From NCBI GenBank assembly GCA_002309015.1, contig DBWM01000047.1, positions 22,569 to 86,568 on the forward strand: a DNA stretch of 64,000 nucleotides. The letters are read 5' to 3'. Every line of letters begins with the position of its first letter. Position 1 is the stretch's first letter. The notes below the pieces were generated by a model. It had not been told where the DNA came from. It ran no database searches and was given only the letters and a program-made list of their open reading frames with translations. Below are positions 9,088 through 15,470 of the stretch, one piece after another. This stretch comes from Myxococcales bacterium UBA1238. Its GTDB lineage: Bacteria > Myxococcota_A > Bradymonadia > UBA7976 > UBA1532. The position numbers and the translations under genes were made by a program.

Positions 9088-10828
9088 GGCTCGAACTCGC
9101 TGTGGCCGCTGGGGTTGATTGCGTTTTCTTTAACAGCCAATACTGCTGGATGATGCCCAAAATGGTATTGACTGTGATGTAAAGCACAAGGCCGCTGGGC
9201 AAAAAGAGCATCATGAGCGTCATCATGACCGGCATGATGTACATCATGGCTTTTTGTTGCGCGCCTCCCGGTGCGCTGGGGTTGATCTTCATCTGAGCGA
9301 GCATCAACACACCGAGCAGCAGAGGGAAGATGTAGTAGGGGTCTTGTTTAGATAAGTCTTGAATCCAAAAGATAAAATCCGCCTGGTAAAGCTCAACTGC
9401 AGTATAGATGGAGCGATAGAGCGCAAAGTAAATCGGCATCATGATCAGCATGGGCAGGCAGCCCGCCATGGGATTGACTTTGTTATCGCGATACAAAGCC
9501 ATCATCTCTTCCTGCAGCTTGACCTGATTATTCTTGTATTTTTCCTGAATCTCTTTCATGCGCGGCTGGATGACGCGCATGGCTGCCATCGACTGATACT
9601 GCTTATGTGTTAACGGCAGAGTGAGCAGTTTCACCACGATCGTCAGCAGAATGATCGCAACACCCCAGTTGGTAAATACCGAATAAAAAAGGCGTAACAG
9701 CCACAGCATGGGGATGCAGATGATGCCGAAGAAGCCAAAATCGATGGCATCTTTCAGAGGCGGATCATTCTGGCGCAATACATCTAATTTCTTGGGGCCC
9801 ATAAAGAGGCGGAAACTGATGGTTTCCGATTGTCCCGGGCGGACTTCGCGCGGTTTCATATCGAGTTTGGAAACCACAAAATCGAAGCCAGAAGGCAGAG
9901 TTTGGTGAGCTAAACCCGCTTGCTCTGCACCCACAAAGAATTCACACGCGTCCGCATCTCCCGATTGAGGGATGACGGCATTCATAAAATAGCGGTTGTC
10001 TACGCCGGACCAGGCGATCGCATCGTTAAATCTTGTGGGATCATCGGGATCTTCGAGATCGCTGCGGATCGACTGGAGGCCGGAGCGCTCAAAATCGGAT
10101 GCGCGCCTGCAGATGGCCTCAAAGCGATGGATGGGCGGCATAAACATAGAAAAAAAGCCGCCGGAAGAATGTGTTAAGTTTTCGGCACCGCGGTTGACGA
10201 TCGAGAGATCAAAGGGGATCGCATTTGAGCCCTGGTTTTCGAGCGAAAGGGTGACATCGAGCGCGTAGGGAATATTGGCTTTTTTAAAGATGCGCTTGAC
10301 GGTGATGCCGGTTTGCGAGTCGGTCCAGCGCAGTTCAGCCTGCTGATCGCTCGAAGAGGCGAGCTGATAATCGCCGTGAACGGGGCGTCCTGCGAGCTTG
10401 AGATTGATGAGCGGCGGTAAAAAGAGGCCTTCCTGGGTTTCCTGTGTGAGGGCGTCTACAAAACGAAACGGGATTTCGCTTTCTTTTCCGTCGGCGAGGA
10501 CTTTGGAACGATATTGGGGTTCATCCAGAATGGCGGCTGCAATCTGGCCGTCGTCGTTTGTGAGTTCAAACGCGATTTCTTTTGGCGTAGAAAGGGTTGC
10601 AATCGTACGGCGTTCGATGGGCTGTTCGCTCGTTTCGGCCGGAATCTGTGGATTCTGCGGCGCTTTTGGGGCCTCGTCGGCGGTTTGTTCGATGCCCGCA
10701 TCGGCAGGGGTTACAGGCGCAACTTGAGGATTGGGCGCAAAAAAACTTTGCCAGACGAGCAAAAGGATGCCCGACAGTGCAACGACCAAAAGTAAGCGCT
10801 TTTGATCGTTTTCATTCCCTTGATTCAT
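9071..10828 (-). CDS. yidC: Membrane protein insertase YidC
   Basis: 585 residues. An N-terminal transmembrane helix is followed by a Pro/Ala-rich linker and a large periplasmic P1 domain, then the five-helix insertase core from about residue 365 (NWGVAIILLTIVVKLLTLPL; HKQYQSMAAMRVIQP; GCLPMLIMMPIYFALYRSIY; QQKAMMYIMPVMMTLMMLFL). A Lys stands where E. coli YidC has the intramembrane Arg, a conservative change seen in the family. YidC inserts inner-membrane proteins alone or with SecYEG. The upstream neighbour is yidD (4-base overlap) and the downstream one jag (17-base overlap), the conserved order of this operon. Confidence 0.97.
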   Translation of the reverse strand: MNQGNENDQKRLLLVVALSGILLLVWQSFFAPNPQVAPVTPADAGIEQTADEAPKAPQNPQIPAETSEQPIERRTIATLSTPKEIAFELTNDDGQIAAAILDEPQYRSKVLADGKESEIPFRFVDALTQETQEGLFLPPLINLKLAGRPVHGDYQLASSSDQQAELRWTDSQTGITVKRIFKKANIPYALDVTLSLENQGSNAIPFDLSIVNRGAENLTHSSGGFFSMFMPPIHRFEAICRRASDFERSGLQSIRSDLEDPDDPTRFNDAIAWSGVDNRYFMNAVIPQSGDADACEFFVGAEQAGLAHQTLPSGFDFVVSKLDMKPREVRPGQSETISFRLFMGPKKLDVLRQNDPPLKDAIDFGFFGIICIPMLWLLRLFYSVFTNWGVAIILLTIVVKLLTLPLTHKQYQSMAAMRVIQPRMKEIQEKYKNNQVKLQEEMMALYRDNKVNPMAGCLPMLIMMPIYFALYRSIYTAVELYQADFIFWIQDLSKQDPYYIFPLLLGVLMLAQMKINPSAPGGAQQKAMMYIMPVMMTLMMLFLPSGLVLYITVNTILGIIQQYWLLKKTQSTPAATASSSHAKAK

Positions 10829-11049
10829 GGTCGATCCACGGGGTCATAGCCGCCTGGGTGCCAGGGGTGACAGCGCAGGAGGCGTCGCAGGGTGCGCCAG
10901 GTACCGCCCCAGAAACCGTGAAGTTGGTAGGCTTCCGCAGCGTAGGCAGAGCATGAAGGTGTAAATCGGCAGCAGGGTGGAAGCCACGGAGAAATGAGTC
11001 GTTGATATAAGCGAATCAGCAAAATCGCAAACGAGGCCATCAGCTTCAC
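10825..11049 (-). CDS. yidD: Membrane protein insertion efficiency factor YidD
   Basis: A 74-residue small membrane-associated protein. It shows the family signature LISPWLPPCCRFTPSCSAYA followed by a Trp-rich region and CHPWHPGGYDPV. YidD supports YidC-dependent membrane insertion. It sits between rnpA and yidC with 4-base ATGA overlaps at both ends. It is the expected length for the family. Confidence 0.95.
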   Translation of the reverse strand: MKLMASFAILLIRLYQRLISPWLPPCCRFTPSCSAYAAEAYQLHGFWGGTWRTLRRLLRCHPWHPGGYDPVDRP

Positions 11050-11444
11050 CGCCGGGGACGGTTTTCCCGTCGCCGATCCGATCGAAACATTTCCACGAGG
11101 CGGCGCGTAACCGCATCCAATTCACAAACGACGCTCGCATATTGCAGGGCTTGCGTTTCTTGCCGGGCAACGAAAACAAAATCGAAACCCTGCGTTGGAT
11201 CTCCCACGCTTTTTCGAAATGCTTCGCGCAACAAGCGCTTGATTTTATTACGAAAACAGGCGTGGCCCACTTTCGTTGAAACGGTAATACCGAGGCGCTT
11301 GATGCGTTCTGCATTGGGACGGGCATAAACGATGAAATGCTCCGTCACCACTCGCCTGCCGCTGCGTTGAACTGCAAGAAATTCGCGTCGTTTTCTTAGG
11401 CGCAGTCGCTTTGGAAAGGCCTCGCAATGAGGCGAGGCTTTCAC
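11046..11444 (-). CDS. rnpA: Ribonuclease P protein component
   Basis: 132 residues from a GTG at 11442-11444 that overlaps the rpmH stop (GTGA). A longer version from 11471 would overlap rpmH by 31 bases and adds nine residues that look unlike the family, so the GTG is preferred. The signature RNR helix is present as GHACFRNKIKRLLREAFRKS, and the N-terminal basic LRLRKRREFLAVQ is typical. The protein binds the RnpB RNA to mature tRNA 5' ends. A bulged hairpin spans its first codons, and no good Shine-Dalgarno sequence precedes the start, so translation probably depends on coupling to rpmH. Confidence 0.93.
   Translation of the reverse strand: MKASPHCEAFPKRLRLRKRREFLAVQRSGRRVVTEHFIVYARPNAERIKRLGITVSTKVGHACFRNKIKRLLREAFRKSVGDPTQGFDFVFVARQETQALQYASVVCELDAVTRRLVEMFRSDRRRENRPRR
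11415..11441 (-). other. Bulged hairpin over the rpmH stop / rnpA start
   Basis: On the mRNA (minus) strand, AAAGCCTCGC pairs with GCGAGGCCTTT across a six-base loop, with one bulged C. The stem begins right after the rpmH stop, within the first codons of rnpA. There is no U-run, so it is not an ordinary intrinsic terminator. It could reduce rnpA translation or affect mRNA stability, which would help set a high L34 to low RnpA ratio; that role is inference. Confidence 0.5.
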
Positions 11445-11593
11445 TTGTGGTAAGCGGTCACCGCAATGCACTTGCGGCCTTTTTGGCGACGGCTGTTCAA
11501 AACTTTACGGCCACCTTTGGTAGCCATGCGGGCTCGAAAGCCGTGGGTCCGAAGACGAGGGAGATTATGGGGCTGAAAAGTACGCTTCGACAT
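11441..11593 (-). CDS. rpmH: 50S ribosomal protein L34
   Basis: A 50-residue, highly basic protein too short for most ORF callers. The translation starts MSKRTFQPHNLPRLRTHG, continues FRARMATKGGRKVL and ends AVTAYHK, an unambiguous L34. The start ATG is at 11591-11593 with GGAG seven bases upstream. It is the first gene of the minus-strand operon that runs to the helicase loader, and it is divergent from dnaA across the probable origin. L34 is part of the large ribosomal subunit. Confidence 0.98.
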   Translation of the reverse strand: MSKRTFQPHNLPRLRTHGFRARMATKGGRKVLNSRRQKGRKCIAVTAYHK

Positions 11594-11647
11594 CGTGTAA
11601 CTCCGGCTGCGGTAAAAAGCGCAGCAGATTTCAAAAATAAGCGCGAA

Positions 11648-11676
11648 AGGAAAGCATGATTTGGGCCAAAAGTCAA
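11648..11676 (-). promoter_or_regulatory. Possible rpmH operon promoter
   Basis: Reading the minus strand there is TTGACT (11676-11671), a 17-base spacer and TTTCCT (11653-11648), about 55 bases upstream of the rpmH ATG. The -35 is good and the -10 is poor. A small hairpin (GCTGCG/CGCAGC, 11606-11625) lies in the leader between this site and the ribosome-binding site. Confidence 0.35.
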
Positions 11677-11743
11677 CAGTTCTGCGTCAAAAGCGCGAGG
11701 GCGTTTTGGGGATGATTTGGGTTCACCCCGGTTCTGAACCGGT

Positions 11744-11752
11744 TTATCCACA
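11744..11752 (+). promoter_or_regulatory. Consensus DnaA box
   Basis: TTATCCACA, an exact match to the consensus 9-mer. It is flanked upstream by the 15-base palindrome at 11728-11742 and followed within 55 bases by two degenerate boxes in the opposite orientation. It sits 217 bases upstream of the chosen dnaA start. Confidence 0.85.
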
Positions 11753-11968
11753 GGTATCGGGGTTAAATGCTTTTGAATTTCAGCCTATTGTGGACCTGTG
11801 GAAAATTTTGATTGTTTCCAAATGCGTCTGGTTGCATAAAGCGGCGCGTCAGCGGTTTTGCCGAGCCGCGATTTTAAAATTTTGAGTTTCACGCCTCAAT
11901 ATGGAGCGCTGGTCCAAAGCGCGTGCAGATTGCGCGCAGGCGTTGTTGGTGCCGGCGATGGATTATCC

Positions 11969-13345
11969 GTGCTTGAGATTTGGCAAAAAGCTTTAGAGTA
12001 TCTTCGGGCCAAGGTTACCAAAGAAAACTTTGATACCTATTTTGCGTCGCTGCATTTTGTGAAGGGCGATGGTGACCGGATTTGCCTGGGCGGAGACGAC
12101 TTATACTGTGTGAACTGGATTCGCACCTATTACATCAGAGATATTGAAGAAGCGCTCTGCGAGGCCAATGGTGCGCCTGTGAAGGTGGATTTGGTTGAGA
12201 TGGAAGCGGTTGCATCTGAATCGGCTCCATCTGATGAACTTTCGGCAACCGAGTCATCGGAGGCAGCGGGTTCTTCGGTGGAGTTAAATGGCGATTCTTC
12301 TTTTGATGACGCGGCGTTACCTTCTTTTCCCCTTAATCCGCAATATACTTTTCAGCGTTTTGTGGTGGGTCCAAACAACGAGATGGCCCATGCGGCCTGT
12401 GAAGCGGTCGCGCGCAATCCGGCCCAAACGTTTAACCCACTCTTCATTTACGGTGGCACAGGACTCGGCAAAACACACATGCTGCAAGCGATCGCGCACA
12501 CTGTATTAGAGCGCAATCCTGCGGCCCGTGTCGTCTATATCAGCGCAGAAGAGTTTACAAATCAGCTCATTAGAAGCATTTCACAGCAGCGCATGGATGC
12601 ATTCCGCGAGCATTACCGCAGCCGTTGTGATGTGTTGCTGATGGACGATGTGCATGTGTTGCAGGGCAAAGAACGAACTCAGGAAGAGTTCTTTCACACC
12701 TTTAACGCGCTGCATACGGCTCAAAAACAGATCGTGGTGACGAGCGATCGTCCGCCGTCAGAGATCAAAGAGCTCGAAGAGCGCATCAGATCCCGATTTC
12801 ATTGGGGATTGCTGGTCGATGTCAAGGCGCCTCAATTTGAAACGCGCGTGGCGATCTTGCAGGGGAAAGCGGATGCAGAAGGCGTTCATTTGCCGGACGA
12901 CGTCGCATTTCATCTGGCGCGATCGGGTTGTGCCAACGTGCGTGAACTGGAAGGCGCATTAACGCGGCTCATCGTCTTTGCAAGCGTGAAACACCGCGAA
13001 TTATCGATAGAATTAGCGGATGAAGCGCTGGGCGAGCTGCTCGAAAACCGTTCCAAAACGACGTCGATCGATGCGATCCAAAAGGTGGTTGCCGATTATT
13101 ACGAGGTACGCGTTCCCGATTTAAAGGGGAGCAAGCGCACGCGCATCGTAGCTCATCCCCGAAGTGTGGCGATGTATTTATGCCGCAAGCATACGCAAGC
13201 TTCTTTCCCCGCGATTGGCAGGGATTTCGGCGGAAAAGATCACACAACTGTGATGTCGGCGGTCCGCAAAATCGAAAAGGAGCTCACCGAAAGCAGCACG
13301 CTGCGCGGTGAAGTGGATGCGATCGAACGAAAAATCTTAGGATAA
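11969..13345 (+). CDS. dnaA: Chromosomal replication initiator protein DnaA
   Basis: 458 residues when started at GTG 11969, giving an N-terminus MLEIWQKALEYLR that matches DnaA domain I. An ORF extension back to 11858 would add 37 residues of origin-like sequence and is not favoured. The linker (domain II) is short and rich in Ser/Glu. Domain III has Walker A GGTGLGKTH (about 162-170) and Walker B LLMDDVHVL (about 224-232), then GKERTQEEFFHTFNAL. Domain IV ends with the DNA-binding signature GRDFGGKDHTTVMSAVRKIE. DnaA binds the boxes in the upstream oriC and opens it. The usual DDIQFL motif reads DDVHVL here. dnaN does not follow; a convergent exonuclease gene does. Confidence 0.96.
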   Translation: MLEIWQKALEYLRAKVTKENFDTYFASLHFVKGDGDRICLGGDDLYCVNWIRTYYIRDIEEALCEANGAPVKVDLVEMEAVASESAPSDELSATESSEAAGSSVELNGDSSFDDAALPSFPLNPQYTFQRFVVGPNNEMAHAACEAVARNPAQTFNPLFIYGGTGLGKTHMLQAIAHTVLERNPAARVVYISAEEFTNQLIRSISQQRMDAFREHYRSRCDVLLMDDVHVLQGKERTQEEFFHTFNALHTAQKQIVVTSDRPPSEIKELEERIRSRFHWGLLVDVKAPQFETRVAILQGKADAEGVHLPDDVAFHLARSGCANVRELEGALTRLIVFASVKHRELSIELADEALGELLENRSKTTSIDAIQKVVADYYEVRVPDLKGSKRTRIVAHPRSVAMYLCRKHTQASFPAIGRDFGGKDHTTVMSAVRKIEKELTESSTLRGEVDAIERKILG

Positions 13346-13362
13346 CCGATAGGTTACGCTGA

Positions 13363-13962
13363 TTACAACTCGGTCGGACTGGGCAGGTCTTCGAGGAGGG
13401 CGATCAAAATATCGGCCTGAAAATCAGCATCCGCCAATGCGTTGTGAACGAGCGCCTCGTCGGGTTCTTTCAATTGCGGATAAATGCAGACCAGCTCTGG
13501 TTTGCTGCATTTTTTCCAGGGCAGACCGTGACGCCCCATCATCAGCGCTTTGGTGTCTAACGCGTTGTAACCAAAAGGATTTTTGAATCCGAGCCAGGCG
13601 AAATACCAGGCTGTAAACATCCAGTCAAACGGGGCATTGTGACCTACAAACAATGCGCGCTCACCAGGCTTCGTTTCGGCCTGCACAAAATCGATGATTG
13701 CCTGAAAGACTTCGCGCGAGCTTTGTCCGTGGGCTTTAAGATGCTCAGGTGTAAGGTGGTGGATTTTAATGGTTTCTTCGTCGAAACCTTCAAAATCCGG
13801 AATGATTTCCCGATAAAAACTGTGGCCTTTTGAAAACCGCTGGCCGTCCCACCGGACGACGACCACTGCGATCGAAATCAGGTTAAAGAGGCCAGGAACG
13901 GGCCCGCTGGTCTCTGTGTCGATGCAAAAATAAACGGTGCGATCTTCTTGAAGAATGTTCAT
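13363..13962 (-). CDS. DEDDh 3'-5' exonuclease (DnaQ/RNase T-like)
   Basis: 199 residues from the ATG at 13960-13962, which has AAGGAA nine bases upstream; the ORF extends 20 residues further but those look like leader. Exo I is CIDTETSGP (DxE), Exo II LFVGHNAPFDWMF, and Exo III HNALADADF with the His-x4-Asp spacing of the DEDDh class. The family removes nucleotides from 3' ends of DNA or RNA. It is a stand-alone domain without polymerase or helicase parts, so it could be a proofreading subunit, an oligoribonuclease-like enzyme or RNase T-like. Substrate is not predictable. It is convergent with dnaA, 17 bases apart. Confidence 0.85.
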   Translation of the reverse strand: MNILQEDRTVYFCIDTETSGPVPGLFNLISIAVVVVRWDGQRFSKGHSFYREIIPDFEGFDEETIKIHHLTPEHLKAHGQSSREVFQAIIDFVQAETKPGERALFVGHNAPFDWMFTAWYFAWLGFKNPFGYNALDTKALMMGRHGLPWKKCSKPELVCIYPQLKEPDEALVHNALADADFQADILIALLEDLPSPTEL

Positions 13963-14145
13963 GCGCTGTTCCTTGACGATTTGGATGCGCGCTTCTTTCG
14001 CAAATCGGCAGGATGCGATCAAGCGGCTTTAGGCGAAAGCTTCATCGGAGGTGTATAAAGAATGAAGGCGGCGAGTGTAATATTGCGAAATTAAAGAGCT
14101 TTTTTGATGCTTAAAATTCGTCCTGCAGAGAACGAATTTTTTTTC

Positions 14146-14173
14146 TTGACCATTGAAACGCAATCCATATAAT
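14146..14173 (+). promoter_or_regulatory. Strong sigma-70-type promoter of tRNA-Ala
   Basis: TTGACC (14146-14151), a 16-base spacer, then a perfect TATAAT (14168-14173), ending 13 bases before the first base of the mature tRNA. A run of Ts precedes the -35. Confidence 0.88.
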
Positions 14174-14186
14174 GGGCCTCGCTTTT

Positions 14187-14259
14187 GGGGCAGTAGCTCA
14201 GCTGGGAGAGCGCTAGAATCGCACTCTAGAGGTCAGGGGTTCGATCCCCCTTTGCTCCA
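14187..14259 (+). tRNA. tRNA-Ala (anticodon CGC)
   Basis: 73 bases folding as a canonical cloverleaf: acceptor GGGGCAG/TTGCTCC, D stem GCTC/GAGC, anticodon stem CTAGA/TCTAG with loop ATCGCAC (anticodon CGC at the third to fifth loop positions), T stem AGGGG/CCCCT with loop TTCGATC, and discriminator A. The acceptor contains the G3-U70 wobble that defines alanine identity, which independently supports the anticodon call (codon GCG). CCA is not encoded. It has its own promoter and terminator. Confidence 0.96.
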
Positions 14260-14266
14260 CTGAAAG

Positions 14267-14291
14267 GCGTCCTTTTTAGGGCGCTTTTTTT
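14267..14291 (+). terminator. Rho-independent terminator of tRNA-Ala
   Basis: Stem GCGTCC/GGGCGC (one G-U pair) with a TTTTTA loop, followed by seven Ts. It begins 8 bases after the tRNA. Confidence 0.88.
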
Positions 14292-14353
14292 GTATCTGCA
14301 GTTTTTTTCCTGCCTTAGCCTCCTTCACCTTCCTTCCGATGAAGATTTTTTAA

Positions 14354-15337
14354 TTAAGACCGGGCTTCTTGGTTTTGCGGTTCGCTCTGGGCGGGGAAAA
14401 ACAGCTGGACCAGGCCTCCGATGGCCGCGAGAGTCAGCAAGACTGCGGCGTAAAGCAGCGAGAGGGCGAGCGCGTTTTCCTGAGGGACTTCGAGCATGCC
14501 CAGAAGGGCCACCAAGCTGGCTTCGCGCGGGCCAAAACCGCCGATCGATACGGGCAAAGCTGCGGCAACGAACATGACGGGAAGCACGGCGAGCAATATC
14601 GGGATCGTGATGACTGTGATGTTAAGACATTGCGAAAGAATATAAAATATGGCTATATTGAGCGCGTGTCCGATAAAGCTGAGTCCAAAAGCTTTAAAAA
14701 GCGCCGTCAGATTGGGAATGGGCGGCAATTTGGAAAAAGCCTTTTGTAATGCGCCTTTCCAATGGGCAACGGCGAGCAGCAGGACGCCAAAAACGATTAA
14801 TCCGATCATCGTGAGCCAAAGCGTCTTGGTCTCGATCAGCTTGGGACCGATGGCAATCCCCACGAGGAAAAGTACGCCGAGGGCCGAGAGTCCGATGAGG
14901 CGTTCGAGCACGACCACGATGTAGCTGGTTGCGGGGTTTTGAAAGTATTTTCGCGAAATGATGCCGCGAATGACATCGCCACCCACTGATCCGGGTATAA
15001 ACGTGTTATAGAACAGACCGATCATAAAGAGTCGCCAGAGCTCTCGGTAGGGCGGAAGCTGTCCGTCCTGAAAGGCGTTCAGAAGGCAGCGCCAGCGCCA
15101 GGTTGCGACGCTCATGTTGGTGAGTCCGATGAGCAGGCAGAGCGCAAAAATCGGCAGACTCAACTGTGTGATGGCATGCCACAGCGAGCTTGCGTCTGTT
15201 GAGCGATAAAGCCAAAAGGCGATACAGCCAAAGACCAGTAGTTTTACACCCCATTTGCGGATTTTAGCCCAGTTCCGGGGGTGCTCTGCGGGTAGGGTTG
15301 CTGCCGGAGTCTCTTGAGATTGTTCTTTAGAATTCAA
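14354..15337 (-). CDS. Lysylphosphatidylglycerol synthase TM region / UPF0104 flippase-like membrane protein
   Basis: 327 residues with about eight hydrophobic helices. Family-like features are the Ser/Thr-rich first helices, ATWRWRCLLNAF, LFMIGLFYNTFIPGSVGGDVIRG (the conserved FxNxxxPGxxGGD-type motif of this family) and VSIGGFGPREASLVALLG near the C-terminus. Relatives include the flippase half of MprF and YbhN. They are thought to move lipids or lipid-linked precursors across the inner membrane. There is no soluble synthase domain, so lipid aminoacylation is not implied. The C-terminal tail faces the tRNA terminator; upstream is a 133-base gap shared with a divergent lipoprotein gene. Confidence 0.85.
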   Translation of the reverse strand: MNSKEQSQETPAATLPAEHPRNWAKIRKWGVKLLVFGCIAFWLYRSTDASSLWHAITQLSLPIFALCLLIGLTNMSVATWRWRCLLNAFQDGQLPPYRELWRLFMIGLFYNTFIPGSVGGDVIRGIISRKYFQNPATSYIVVVLERLIGLSALGVLFLVGIAIGPKLIETKTLWLTMIGLIVFGVLLLAVAHWKGALQKAFSKLPPIPNLTALFKAFGLSFIGHALNIAIFYILSQCLNITVITIPILLAVLPVMFVAAALPVSIGGFGPREASLVALLGMLEVPQENALALSLLYAAVLLTLAAIGGLVQLFFPAQSEPQNQEARS

Positions 15338-15389
15338 TGGTTACTAGACCTTTATCTGGGATGGATAGCGGATGCTGCTTTGCGCTCCG

Positions 15390-15401
15390 ATGAAATTTCA
15401 T
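15390..15401. promoter_or_regulatory. Perfect 12-base palindrome between divergent genes
   Basis: ATGAAATTTCAT lies in the 133-base gap between the divergent flippase-like and 1339-residue lipoprotein genes. It could be an operator. A 12-base AT-rich palindrome can arise by chance, so confidence is low. No convincing -35/-10 pair was found next to it. Confidence 0.25.
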
Positions 15402-15470
15402 GAGAGCCTTGCGCCTTTTGAGCGCGGCTGATAATGGTTTACAAATCGTAAAGAATGACTTGAATGGACG

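Larger units (their letters stand above)
11594..11968. other. Probable chromosomal replication origin (oriC)
   Basis: This 375-base noncoding region lies between divergent rpmH and dnaA, the most common bacterial oriC location. It holds one perfect DnaA box (TTATCCACA, 11744-11752), reverse-oriented near matches TGTGGACCT (11789-11797) and TGTGGAAAA (11797-11805), and a perfect palindrome CCGGTTC-T-GAACCGG (11728-11742) ending one base before the perfect box. The 10-mer AAAATTTTGA occurs twice (11802-11811 and 11876-11885) in AT-rich stretches that could serve as the unwinding element. The same boxes would also let DnaA regulate dnaA transcription. The assignment rests on position and boxes; no GC-skew calculation was made. 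Confidence 0.75.

Noticed and set aside
11858..11968. Longer dnaA start at 11858
   Set aside because: The extra 37 residues look like origin sequence and overlap the AT-rich repeat. The GTG at 11969 gives the expected DnaA N-terminus (MLEIWQKAL).
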